Of a stretch of 64,000 bases of DNA, positions 35,885-47,764 are shown piece after piece; position 1 is the first letter of the stretch, and every line of letters begins with the position of its first letter. Source of the stretch: Planococcus citri (lineage: Eukaryota; Arthropoda; Insecta; Hemiptera; Pseudococcidae). Both the position numbers and the translations under genes were made by a program. Location of the stretch: NCBI RefSeq assembly GCF_950023065.1, contig NC_088678.1, forward strand, positions 59,054,460-59,118,459, given 5' to 3'. The notes under the pieces were generated by a model that saw only the letters and a program-made list of their open reading frames with translations, ran no database searches and was not told the origin of the DNA.

Positions 35885-38800
35885 TGCAGTAAAAATTTCC
35901 ATCGCAGGGTTCTGGTCAGTCATAGACTGATTATGATGACTAAATATCCATTTTTAGTTTCTTTCTCGATTTCTAATCCACAACTCGTGCTGTTTTTGGG
36001 TGTTTTTTTTTTGTTGAAGTTTTTCGTGTTGTTTTGCTGAGCTTCTTGTCGAATTGCCAGTATTAGTAAAATTTGCTGATAAAAAGGTATTCGAACCTTG
36101 GGGTTGAAATTTTCGGGAATTGATAAGGCATTTTTCGGTTTACATTATCAAAAACAGGCTACCGAATCCCTTGTGCTTTTTTTCCTCTCAATTATCACAA
36201 CAAAATCCAATTCTAAAACGTTTCCGAAAAAAAACTAAAATACCAAGATAATTGCATACGATTATCGTTTTAAAATTTATTCAGAAATCAACGTCGTCGT
36301 CGGCGAATCGTAAACCAAACTTACGTCGCAACTTTGGTAATAAATAAGAAAAAAGTACGCGGAATGTACGCGTCGAAAAATCCAGAATTTATACAAAGTC
36401 CAACTTGAAAGAGTAAAGAAATTCATCAATGTTAAAAAGGCACGCAATAAAAGATAGGAATTTTTCGGCTAAAGTCAAACACTGCCGGTCTGCTGAGAAA
36501 ATAAATCGACCAAAGGAAAAAAAATCCAGTAAATTCTTCGTCATGTAGAAAACTACCTATTTTTATACGATAGGTTTTTTGTTCACGACAAAATATTTGA
36601 AATTAATACAAGTTTGATAAACTATTATAGACTTTGTGTTTTCTAAAAAATATTTTTTAATAAGCCATGGAAAATAATTTTTAAAGACATTCCTTGAACT
36701 GATTTTTGTAAACCAACAACGTGCGTAGTTCTTGCAGTTTTAATTTTTTTAAAAATTTTGCGTAGGTATGTAGGTATAAGACATTAGTATAGATCTGTGC
36801 AATGAAAAAAAAAAGAAAAAAAAAAGAAAAATGACATTGAATATTGGAAAAGAAAAGTTTTCTCAATAAAAACGTGACAAAATTTTCTATTTATTATAAT
36901 GAAACGAAGAACGTAACAAAAAATATTATTATAAGTACCATAATTGGCATTTTCTTCGGGCAAAATTCATCCAAAAATCGATTTCGGGTGTAAAAATTTT
37001 CATATTTGATCGTGCAAGTACGTTATCGAAATAATGGCGACGTTAGGGATGAATTACAAGATATTTTCGTTGCCTTAATAACCTACGAATACGATACACG
37101 ACGATTTGAAAAATGTAAACTTGGCTCGAGGGACAATCGCTTGAAAAAATACCACCGTTTATAGCGTATTGAAGAAAATTTTCAATTTGTTCAATTTCGA
37201 TATTCGCGAGGATATTTTAATAGGCATGAAATTTGCTCAAAGGGGTCGTACACAGCACGCGATCTAATAAGAATTTTTATACATATCGTAAACCTAGAAC
37301 AAGTATTTGGCAAAACGAGGTATACCCCAAAGACAAAACAATAGTTGAATCTTTTAATAAAAATTCCCTTACGACCTTGGTTCGCATTAAAGGCGAAATT
37401 TTAAACAAGGTATTCGCGAGATGTTCGAAAAATTTGGTTATTTTCAACTTTTTTTTTTAACGACGAGGTATTCGCAACAGAAAAAAACGTGGAAAATGTA
37501 ATTTTATCTTCGCGTTACATTGTATGTAAGTATAAGACCATTTTATACAAAAATTGTTAATGCGACTGGAGTAGTAGCTGCTGCGATAATTTCATTTACT
37601 CGTATTCGACCGACGACGAGGAAGAACATACCCCTCGGAATGTTAAAAACACGAGTCGACTCGTTCGAATACCGCAAATATCGCGAAAAAAGGGTTAGAA
37701 AAACGCGTTAAAACTACTCCGATATGGTTGACGGAATAAAGCGAATTTTACACTATCGTAAATGTGTAAACTCCAAAGTTACAGGACAAGAAAGTAAAGA
37801 AAGTATAAGGGAAAAAAACACGAATTTGCGACAAACTTCGGTAATTGCCAAAAATTGCCAAGTTATTATCGTATCAAGTCCGCAATTCTGGAAAACTTTT
37901 AGCTTTTGCCCGATATCGAGAAAGGCTTAAATTGTCGTCGAACGTTTATCGACGATCAAAGGGAATTTTTAAATCAATCAAAGATCTCGCGAGTTGAATA
38001 ATATAAGACGACAAACGACGACATTTACATGAAAGGATGTTAATTGCTTCTTGACATTTGAAAGAGCTCTCTGGCAAAATAGTAATGACGCTTCGCGCCG
38101 CTTACGTAATTTACAAACAAACATATAGAGACTTAGACGTGTTGTGTTTGGAGGATTATTTCAAACTGGCATCCTTTATTCTACCAATTCGACGAGATGT
38201 AGGGCTATACAGGGTGTCCGAAATTTAGTTTGGTAAACCAAAGGCTGGTGATTCAACAACGTATGTAAGTTGCCAAGAAAATCCAAATTTATTCACGTAT
38301 GAATGAACCTTAAGATCTCTAATGTGCTCTGATTTAAACAAAACCAAACTATCAGATTTTTTTGTTGAAAAAATCATTTAAAAAATCAAGTTTTGCTTCA
38401 AATTATGTGTTTCAACGTGAAAATATTATATTAATTAGGTCAAAATTTGATTTATCATTTTTCCTTTTTTTAAAAAAAACTGCATAAAACCACACTAAAT
38501 TGAAAGAGCATGTCTTGGAACTCCCAAAATCCAAATTCAATAAGCTTAAGTTCATTTTTGGATATTTGGCGAATTTTCGAAGGTTTAAAAAACTCAAAAA
38601 CCCAGCTTCAAAGACAATTTTTCAAACTTTTTCATGAAATATACATATTTTTTTGGGGGCAAATAAATCAATGTAAATCATTTTTTCAATTGAACTCCAA
38701 CACATTAACAATTATCAGTTTTGGGCTATTGCCCCCAGTTGATTTTTTCCAGAAGTTTCAAATTACACTGCAAGGGTCAGAAATTAACTTAAGCATCGAA

Positions 38801-39239
38801 CAAAGTTATTAGTCTAAAGATAATTTTTAACCCTTCTACAGCAATTTGAAATTTCTGAAAAAAAAGTCACTGGAGGCTTCAGAATGGCATTGAACAAGTA
38901 AAAATTGACATTTAAAAAAATTTATTTCTTTAAAAAGTTTGAAAGCTGTCCTGAAAATTGCCGTTTTAATATTTTTAAAATTTTCAAAACTTCAATAAAA
39001 ATCTATAAATTAACTTTAGCACCTGAAATTTTGGTTACTGAGATCGTATGTAGTTCGATCTACTTTGGTTTCGTGTTTGGATAATGATGAGTTCAAAATG
39101 TTTCTTTGTTGGTTTAATTTTTAAAATTGGAAGGAAACGTCATTGTCAAACATGGTAGTAAGATTTTAATATTAATTCCTACATGTCAATTCAAAATTTT
39201 TGAAAACAATTTTTCAAGTTTGCTTATTCTTTGAAAAAA

Positions 39240-39600
39240 GTGCAGAAAAAAATGCTGCAGGTAAATTACACCCAGCTCTTTTTTTGTGCCACTTTCCCGA
39301 TTTCCGAACAAAAATACGAGTAGGTACAAAATTCTTCAAAATTGCCTATTTTTTGGTAAAACTTTTCATAAAGTCTTGTTTTTTTGCCAAATTTCCGAAA
39401 AAACTTTTTGAATTGGTCAAAATTTCCAGAAAGTCTTTCCTATTTTGTGACAAAAAACCGGGTTTTTGGTCACAATTACAAACATGATCACTTTTCTTAA
39501 ATCAAAATTTCCAAAAAGTTTTTTTTTTTAATTGCAAGAGAAAAGTTGCCAAAGCATTTTTTTTCAAAGTTGCAGAACCTTTTCATTTAAAATTGCAGAA
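39240..39600. repeat. Degenerate AT-rich minisatellite, second locus
   Basis: Units such as TTTTTTTGCCAAATTTCCGA and TTGGTCAAAATTTCCAGAAA recur and resemble the inverted version of the 22770-23860 array. They are diverged, and boundaries are approximate. Confidence 0.55.
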
Positions 39601-39696
39601 AAAAAAACTGTTTTAGAAGAAAATTTCCTATACATCAATATCTATTCCAATATGAAGGCCATTTTCCCAAACATAAAAAAAGAGTGAATTACTCGT

Positions 39697-40869
39697 TTGC
39701 TCTGCTCTTGGTTCTAGAGCAACCGTCGAATTTTCCCCTCCTGGCGCAGAACCCGCCTACCTCTTCTTTCAAAATTTATCATCACAACTTTTCAAAAACT
39801 CACAGACTAGGTAGTAGATATAGGCATGTACTACTAAATATAAATTCCCAGGAAGTCTTCAAATTCCTAATCCCCTACTTATACTGTTTTTTGTGATTTC
39901 TTAGAAACGTCCACGTTTTTAAAGAAAGAGCTGTTTGAAACCAGTGTTTGAAACAGACACTGTTTAAAACCAGTGTTTGAGACAGACACTGCTTAAAACC
40001 AGTGTTTGTGACAGACACTGTTCAAAACCAGTGTTTGTGACAGACACTGTTTGAAACCAGTGTTTGTGACAGACACTGTTTAAAACCAGTGTTTGTGACA
40101 GACACTGTTGAAAACCAGAGTTTGTGACAGACACTGTTTGAAACCAGTGTTTGAGACAGACACATTCACAACCAGTGTTTGAGACAGACACGGTTTTAAA
40201 CCAGCTTCTGTGAAATGCAGACACGGTTTATAACCTGTGTTTGTGACAGACACAGTTTAAAACCAGTATTTGTGACAGACACTGTTCAAAACCAGTGTTT
40301 GTGACAGACACCGTTTAAAACCAGTGTTTGTGACAGACACTGCTTAAAACCAGTGTTTGTGACAGACACCGTTTAAAACCCGTGTTTGTGACAGACACTG
40401 CTTAAAACCAGTGTTTGTGACAGACACTGTTCAAAACCAGTGTTTGTGACAGACACTGTTCAAAACCAGTGTTTGTGACAGACGCTGTTCAAAACCAGTG
40501 TTTGTGACAGACTCTGTTCAAAACTAGTGTTCGTGACAGACACCGTTTAAAACCAGTGTTTGTGACAGACACTGCTTAAAACCAGTGTTTGTGACAGACA
40601 CCGTTTATAACCAGTGTTTGTGACAGACAATGTGTAAAAACCCATGTTTCTGACAGGCAGTGTTTGCAACCAGTGTTTGTGACAGACACAGTTTATATCC
40701 TGTGTTTGTGACAAACACAGTTTTAAACCAGTGTTTGTGACAGACACTGTTCAAAACCAGTGTTTGTGACAGACACTGTTTAAAACCAGTGTTTGAATCT
40801 GACACTGTTTAAAACCAGTGTTTGTGACAGACACTGCCAGTGTTTGAGAAAGGCACTGCTTTAAACAAG
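39697..40869. repeat. Flank plus 29-bp satellite, higher-order segment A
   Basis: 39697-39933 is a unique-looking flank that includes the dispersed core CTGGCGCAGAACCCGC at 39741. From about 39934 to 40857 there are about 32 units of a 29-bp repeat with consensus ACCAGTGTTTGTGACAGACA followed by CTGTTTAAA. The same flank and array start recur at 40870, so this is one of two tandem higher-order segments. The array lies inside intron 2 of the K2P gene. Minus-strand reading frames across it are repeat-derived. Confidence 0.92.
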
Positions 40870-41638
40870 CTGCTCTTGATTCTAGAGCAACGGTCAAATT
40901 TTCCCCTCCTGGCGCAGAACCCGCCTACCTCTTCTTTCAAAGTTTATCATCACAACTTTTCAAAAACTCACAGACTAGGTATTAGATATAGGCATGTACT
41001 ACTAAATATAAATTCCCAGGAAGTCTTTAAATTCCTAATCCCCTACTTATACTGTTTTTTGTGATTTCTTAGAAACGTCCACATTTTTAAAGAAAGAGCT
41101 GTTTGAAACCAGTGTTTGAAACAGACACTGTTTAAAACCAGTGTTTGTGACAGACACTGTTCAAAACCAGTGTTTGTGACAGACACCGTTTGAAACCAGT
41201 GTTTGTGACAGACACTGTTTAAAACCAGTGTTTGAGACAGACACTGTTTTAAACCAGCTTCTGTGAAATGCAGACACGGTTTATAACCTGTGTTTGTGAC
41301 AGACACAGTTTAAAACCAGTATTTGTGACAGACACTGTTCAAAACCAGTGTTTGTGACAGACACCGTTTAAAACCAGTGTTTGTGACAGACACCGCTTAA
41401 AACCAGTGTTTGTGACAGACACTGTTCAAAACCAGTGTTTGTGACAGACACCGTTTAAAACCAGTGTTTGTGTCAGACACTGTTTAAAACCAGTGTTTGA
41501 ATCTGACACTGTTTAAAACCAGTGTTTGTGACAGACACTGCCAGTGTTTGAGACAGACACTGTTTTAAACAAGCTTCTGTGACAGACACGGTTTATAACC
41601 TGTGTTTGTGACAGACACAGTTTGAAACTAGTGTTTGT
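40870..41638. repeat. Higher-order segment B: duplicated flank plus 29-bp satellite
   Basis: The flank (core CTGGCGCAGAACCCGC at 40909) is offset by 1168 bp from segment A and nearly identical. The array resumes at about 41100. An odd variant unit with TTCTGTGAAATGCAG occurs at 40206 in A and 41259 in B, an offset of 1053. The 115-bp difference corresponds to about four lost 29-bp units. The array is then interrupted by the MITE at 41639. Confidence 0.9.
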
Positions 41639-41896
41639 CGTTACCTTAATGCCAAATCCGAGTATGTCCATACAAAAAAGTACGATTTCACGCATCACTG
41701 ATAAGGTTCGGATATGCTAGGAAGCGTTCGTTGAGTTCTGATTGAACATCGGTCAGCTTCGTGCATCTTCGGTGGTGCATTTCAACTGTACTTGGATGCA
41801 AATTTTTCAATTCAGGGCTTCCCAGAGTCTTATCAGTGACGCAAAAAGACGATTTTGTTTTTGATGGACATACTCGGATTTGGCATTAAGGTAATG
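41639..41896. mobile_element. 258-bp MITE inserted in the satellite
   Basis: The terminal inverted repeats are about 33 bp. They begin CGTTACCTTAATGCCAAATC at 41639 and CATTACCTTAATGCCAAATC on the minus strand from 41896, and differ at one position. Imperfect complementarity continues to about 75 bp per side (ATCACTGATAAG against GTCACTGATAAG). Both ends are flanked by TTGT (41635-41638 and 41897-41900), a 4-bp target duplication, and removing the element plus one TTGT restores a normal satellite unit. There is no ORF. I do not assign a superfamily. Confidence 0.88.
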
Positions 41897-42345
41897 TTGT
41901 GACAGACAATGTTTAAAACCAGTGTTTGTGACAGACACTGTTTAAAACCAGTGTTTGTGACAGATACTGTTTAAAACCAGTATTTGTAACAGACACTGTT
42001 TAAAACCAGTATTTGTAACAGACACTGTTTAAAACCAGTATTTGTAGCAGACACTGTTCAAAACTAGTGTTTGTGACAGACACCGTTTATAACCAGTGTT
42101 TGTGACACGCACTGTTCGAAACCAGTGTTTGTGACAGACACAGTTTATATCCTGTGTTTGTGACAGATACAGTTTGAAACCAGTGTTTGTGACAGACACT
42201 GTTCAAAACCAGTGTTTGTGACAGACACAGTTTGAAACCAGTGTTTGTGACAGACAATGTTTAAAAACCAGTGTTTGTGACAGGCACTGTTTGAAACCAG
42301 TGTTTGTGACAGACACGGTTTAAGACCAGTGTTTGTGCCAGGGAA
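41897..42345. repeat. 29-bp satellite, continuation beyond the MITE
   Basis: About 15 further units of the same repeat. Variants with TATTTGTAACAGACAC cluster near 41980-42040, indicating local amplification. The array ends near GTGCCAGGGAAAGC at 42335-42350. Confidence 0.9.
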
Positions 42346-44353
42346 AGCTGCGATCATTTGATAAATTTTTCAACATCATTCGAGACATTTCACTGCTTCT
42401 TTTTTATTTTTCCCAACGTTTAATCAGCACTAATTCGCTTTCAATTCATGGCATTTTAACAACTCGGACACCTGGTATACATTCGAGTCACCCACACTGC
42501 CACAACCAATGAGAAGTTGTTCGATTAGGAAGCAGAGCATAGAGGAGGATACAAGAGAAAAGGCAACATAACACACCGTACGCGCCAAAGGTGATAATTC
42601 ACGGCGATGATGTCGAAATAGAGAGGAAAACTATACACATTCGATTTTTTTTCACTCGCACCCCGGCTGCTCCATCGGAATTAGAAAAGGGAAAAGGGGA
42701 AACGACGACGGGAAATTTACTCTGGTAAAATGGGTTTTTTGACGTCGTATTTCGCGGCGAAAAAGAATAAATACACCGGTGCCATTAAAATAGAACACGC
42801 GATCGTGGTTTTTCTATGATAAAGTAATTTTTTTCATCTGCACTGTTCGAGCTTCGACATCGCATCGTATACTATATAAGAACATAAACGAGACGACGAG
42901 TAGACCGGGAATCAAGGCGAAGGGTAGGATACAACGCGGCAGATTTATTTGAACGCGAGCACGAGCAGCGAACTCGCGAAAGTACGATTTTTCAAATTTC
43001 ACCCAACGCTCACCGCGCTCTTCTATTATTTGCCCTCGAGTTAAAGTTTGCTCGCGAACGTATTGTTTAAAATTTCCAAAGGTCTTGAGAATCGTTTTAA
43101 TTAGGAAATTAATCCGCTAAGATAAAAAAGACGTTAACGACTCGACCTTTTTGTATTATTTTGAATGGCGCTGCGTTGCTTTTTTTTCAACGTGTATCAA
43201 AAAAAAAAGATGAAAAAAAGAGCAGTTTTTTTCCTAACGTAAATTATTTGTACATTGTAAAAATCTACGTTATTTTTTTTTTATTTTTTCTCTCTTTTTC
43301 CTGGGCTTTTTCTTTTCGATAAAATGTATACACATCGTGCAACCAGTGGCTATTCAAAAGAATGGAGGAAAAAATAATACCCGGATGGGCTATTTGACGA
43401 CCGAGGCAATGTTCCAAATTTTTTCACATCGTTATTTGATTTTTTCGCTTTGTGAATTTTCAAATCGACCTGTTGGGTGTAATAAATGGCCGATGGATAC
43501 TTCGGTAAACGAGTAAAATTATCATTTTTGGAGTCTTCAAAGTCGAAAGATAAAGTAAACGAGAGAAATTCCAAGAGAGATGAATTTTTTGATCCACGTC
43601 AAGTCTAAAATTTTTACAGAACAGAAGAATTTGCAACTAAAACTATGTACACGTACATATTTCAAATAACCTACATATCTTATTTTTGCCCACTAATTAG
43701 AATTTTATGCTGGTCACGAAAATAATTCGTTAAAATCTGTCACAGAGGCAATAAGTAGGTACATATTCATCTTGGTTAGCAAAAGTATATAATTTTTAGG
43801 ACATCAAAATTGCATCTTCTATTTTATTCACAAATTTCTCGGTCAGCTCCTCCCTCCATTTTAAAATGTTTTTTCAAAAACTACCTAGACATTTTATCAA
43901 ACAAATTAAAATTCTAAAACAGCGCGCCGCGGAGCCCAAACAGGGCTACATTAAAATTCAACAACCTGAATGATGACTAATTATTTACACACCGCAGACT
44001 AAACATTTATTAATTTGATGCGAAAGTCGCGTCTGCGTCTACTCATCCTAGAGAGTGTTTTTTTGGCAGAAAATCCATTTTTCAGAGGCTTTATTTTTCA
44101 ATCTCTAACGACGCGACTAACTCTAACAGTAAGTTACGAAGGTGTATTAAAAATATGTATTACTAGAACAATTTCTTTCTGAAAAATCGAGTTATTATGT
44201 TGTTGGGGGAAATTATAATTCGCCGTACAGTGACGAGATGCGTTCCAAGTTTACGAAATTGATTAATTTAATTATTCGTTTTACTCGCGATGTCACGAAA
44301 CGTTCTGAGAAGTTTGCTTTGCTTTCGAATAATAATTTCTCGTCTATTTTCAG

Positions 44354-44511
44354 AATTCCAATTTGGATATTCGGTCTGATGTGACTGAAGGCGAAGAAAG
44401 CGACGATGAGGATACCGAAACCGATTCCAGTAAATCGTCGTCTACGATATCGAGTAAAGACCCTCAAGATATAACAGTTCCTATATCATTATGTTTGGCG
44501 ATAATGATCGG
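44354..44511 (+). CDS. K2P channel, coding exon 3
   Basis: Follows CTATTTTCAG. It encodes the rest of the cytoplasmic M2-M3 loop, strikingly acidic and serine-rich (EGEESDDEDTETDSSKSSST), a likely phosphorylation region, then the start of M3 (DITVPISLCLAIMIG). The donor is GG|GTAATT, phase 2; the split Gly codon continues in exon 4. Joining to exon 2 (phase 0) keeps frame. The exon is short (158 bp) and isolated between a 12.7 kb and a 2.85 kb intron. Confidence 0.9.
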
Positions 44512-45079
44512 GTAATTATTACTTAATTAAATTATTTTACTGGTACGTTAGTGTGAAAGTGCATTGGGCTTTGTTTGCATAAAGAATTCAAGCAGTAGGT
44601 AGAAAAATACGTTTTCCGAAAGCAGACATTTTTTTGTGTAAAATTGTTCCCAAAGCAAAATTTAGAGTTGGTGGAGTCTCATCGTCGTTCTTTCACTGAC
44701 CAAATTTTTTAAAAATAAAATAAATCAAATTTAGAAATTTGGTTTCAATTTTTACAAGAGTGGTTTTTCGAAATTTAAATCAGCCCCTCGACTTAACAAA
44801 TGAGAAAAATTTTCATTTCGATTAGGAAAATATTCAAGACATACAAAAATTAAGAGAAATAGAAAAAACTTACAAATTTGAAAATTTTAATTTATGTAGG
44901 TACTTACCTAGTTGAAAAAATGTTTACTTTCGATTAAAAAAAATATGTTTTGAAATTTCATTTCAACTTAAACAATAAAAAATTGAAATGCAAAAAAAAA
45001 GAAATGAATAAATTAACGAGAAAAATGTGCATGTTTTAAAAAGAAAATTGGAATTTTTCAATCAATCTGAGTAAATTCT

Positions 45080-45292
45080 GAACAGCCAGGCAGGTACTCA
45101 GATAATCTCGAGAGGCTAGACAGACAGGTGAATGACCTCAAAGAGGCAGGATAGACAGACAGACAACCATATGAGGCTAGATAGGTAATTCGGTGATCTT
45201 GAGTGTTCAGGCAGACGGGTCAATGACATTAAGAAGCCGACATATGACCTTGGGAAGCCACACTAACGGGTTAATGACCTCAAGAGGCCGAT
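45080..45292. repeat. 30-bp minisatellite, first block
   Basis: Diverged units of the type GAGAGGCTAGACAGACAGGT then GAATGACCTC. Many units contain the palindrome GGTCAATGACC or a one-base variant. It is separated from the second block by about 290 bp of non-repetitive DNA. Confidence 0.8.
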
Positions 45293-45579
45293 TTGTGTGT
45301 ATACGTAAATCGATGTAATTTTCGTTTCCAATGTAAGGGATGTTGGAAAAAAAAATCACAAGAAAAAAGTTACATATTTCACACACTCAAGGAAAAGGAG
45401 ATCAGGAAAAGGTTGTGAAGGGGCGTCGAAAGGCTACAGGCTACAGAGAAATTGTGAATCGATTGCTTGAACGTCACTTTTCTACCGCGATTTCAAATTT
45501 TAAAATTCACGTCGAAAATAAAAAAGAAATTTTTTGGAATTTTTTTGTGATAATATGATTATACATTATTACGAGTATA

Positions 45580-46199
45580 AGTGTCCAAACAGACAGGTTG
45601 ATGACCTCGAGTGTCCAGACAAACGGGTCAATGTCCCCGAGTGGCTGGAAAGACAAGTCAATGGCTTTAAGAGATCCGACACACACACATATGACATTAG
45701 AAGGCTAGACCATGAGTCGGGTCAATAACCCCGAGTGCAGGTCAATGACCTTAAGAGTTTAGATAGGCATACAGATGGTCTTGAGAGGCTAGACGGGCGG
45801 GTTGATGACCTTGAGTCCAGACAGACGACCTTTGCCATTCAGACAGGCATTCAGACAATTTGAGAGGCTGGACAGGTGGACGGATGACTATGTGAGGATT
45901 AGACAAGCTGGTCAGTGACCTTGAGCTGAGACCAGTCCGACGGGTAAATGACCTTAGGAAACCAGATTGGCAGACAGATGACCTTGGGGAGCCATATTGA
46001 TAGGTCAGTGACCTCATACAAGAGGTAAGGTAGACAGATATACGACCATGGAAAGCTAGGAAGATAGGTCAGTGACCTCGAGAGTCTGGACAAGCAGACA
46101 GACGATCTTGAGAAGCTAGACAAGTAGGTTAGCGACCTTGAGAGTCCAGTCAGACGGGTCAATGACCTTAAGAAGCTAGATAGGCAGACAGATGACTTA
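45580..46199. repeat. 30-bp minisatellite, second block
   Basis: About 20 units, e.g. CTTGAGAGTCCAGTCAGACG then GGTCAATGAC, with exact 30-bp spacing near 46107-46196. Because 30 is a multiple of three, long minus-strand frames appear with a repeated RSLTYLSSF/SSVCLS-type peptide; I regard these as incidental. Confidence 0.85.
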
Positions 46200-47361
46200 G
46201 TTTTTGCAACTTTTCCACTTTTCTGGAGAGAGGAAAAAGGTGGTGGGGATTGAGATCCCTTCTGAATATGCCAATTGAGATAATACAAAAACATTTTTTG
46301 TTTTCAATTCAAATAGACAATCCAATCATATCAATAATTTCCATCAAACATTTTTTTTTCAATTTTCATTATATTAATTTCAAAATTTTAAACCACGGTA
46401 GACAAAGAGGTTCAAGTCAAAGATTCAAAATTTTTCCTATGGTCCTTTGAAATCACATCCATACCTTATGTGCGCACCCCCCTCTATTTTTCCAAAAAAA
46501 AAGTTGCAGCATGATGACACTTGATCAAAGAGCTTTTTTTAAAACTCCAACTCACTCGGGAACGTTCACAACTGCCTCACTCAGATTAAAATTTTTAAAA
46601 GTAAAATTTATTGAAAATGTTTCTATTTTCAACTTTTAATGAATGGCTTGAAATTTTCTATCTTCTATTAAACAGGTTATGGTTTTTCCGTGGAGGGAGG
46701 GGGAAACAATAATTTTTAGATTTTTACAGGTACTTTATGCAGCTGCAAAAAATCTTTAGAATAGGCACAGGATAATCGATTTAGAGTTCGATTTTTGAAA
46801 GAAAGAGTTTTAAAAGAAATGAGTTACCTCATTTTAACTCTTTTTGAAACAAGTAGAATCGAATGAAAAGATGTAAATTCATTTTCAAAAAAAGTTTGCA
46901 CAACTCTGAGAACAAGAAATTCTGTCTAACGCTAGTGTATCAAATCGAAAAAAAAACAAAACAGAAAACTAATTTGCTCAAAAACACGATTTTCAAGTTG
47001 TTCTTTTGGCGGAAATTTCCATCAAAATTTTGTTTTTGAAGCATAGCCTAGGTACCAAATTACTCGTCTTGATCAACTGGCTCGAACAGAGTTGGGCTAT
47101 GGGATGCAATTTCACATGCTCATCTAGGCATTAAAATTCATTGTTTTCAACTTCTACCTACATATGTATATACATACCTATTTTCCACTCTTCAATGCGC
47201 GAAGAAATTCTTTAAACTGGATAGATAAACAAACACCTTCCATGAAGAAAAAAATGGTCCACAATTTCGCAAATATCCTTTCATTTATATTCTCACCTAC
47301 TTAGACTTACTCACTTTTAGCCACTTCGTTTTAAAAGCATTTTTTATTTTTCTGTCCGCAG

Positions 47362-47647
47362 TTTCATCTCAATAGGAGCACTTCTATTTAGCGGCCAAGA
47401 AGGACTGGATTTTTTAGATGGTTCCTATTTTTGTTTCATATCCTTAAGTACGATCGGATTCGGTGATATAGTTCCTACAACCAGCAAAGGCAGTAATTTC
47501 GAGCCGAATTTCATCCTATGCTCGGTGTACCTGATGCTAGGCATGGCTTTGATAGCCATGTGCTTCAACCTCATGCAACAAGACGTCGTCCAGAAAATCC
47601 GCACCTGTACTGATATCGTACGCAGAATAGCCAGATGCCGAAGATAA
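47362..47647 (+). CDS. K2P channel, coding exon 4 (terminal)
   Basis: Continues M3 (FISIGALLF), then the GLDFLDGSYFCFISL pore helix and the second selectivity filter TIGFGD. IVPTT follows, then M4 (FILCSVYLMLGMALIAMCFNLMQ), and a short basic tail ending RRIARCRR before TAA at 47645. The four exons total 1182 bp, giving 393 residues with no internal stop. Asymmetric filters (GYG and GFG), a long M2-M3 loop of about 90 residues and a C-tail of about 20 residues fit KCNK18-like channels and the related insect K2P group better than TASK types, but this is judged by eye. Confidence 0.93.
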
Positions 47648-47758
47648 TCGTTATAAATAGCTGTCAGCAGGATTTTAGCTAAATCTTCTCGCGTCAGATA
47701 CAAAGGTATATAATTTTTTTCGTCAGCTTTTAAGCCAATTTATCACTCTTATCTAACG

Positions 47759-47764
47759 AATAAA
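47759..47764 (+). promoter_or_regulatory. Candidate polyadenylation signal of the K2P gene
   Basis: AATAAA lies 112 bp after the channel stop codon and is followed within 15 bp by an A-rich stretch. Another AATAAA occurs at 48512. The first is the nearest canonical signal. Confidence 0.5.

Larger units (their letters stand above)
31686..44353 (+). other. Intron 2 of the K2P channel gene (about 12.7 kb)
   Basis: Bounded by GTAAGT and ATTTTCAG, phase 0. Repeats are annotated separately. Intervals 31690-33880, 36000-38200 and 42400-44350 are less repetitive and contain CpG-bearing stretches, but I find no further exon with K2P or other known motifs in them. Confidence 0.8.
44512..47361 (+). other. 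Intron 3 of the K2P channel gene (2.85 kb)
   Basis: Bounded by GTAATT and CTGTCCGCAG, phase 2. It contains the 30-bp minisatellite listed below. The remaining sequence is AT-rich with no recognised feature. Confidence 0.85.

Noticed and set aside
39934..42345. CRISPR-like array of 29-bp repeats
   Set aside because: The repeat length is CRISPR-like, but units are head-to-tail with no spacers, no cas genes are present, and the context is a eukaryotic intron.
39964..42357. Several minus-strand ORFs (60-87 codons) over the satellite
   Set aside because: They arise from the stop-poor repeat and have no start context, signal or unique domain.
45751..46294. Minus-strand ORFs of 88 and 131 codons with RSLTYLSS-like repeats
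   Set aside because: Explained by the 30-bp unit length being a multiple of three.
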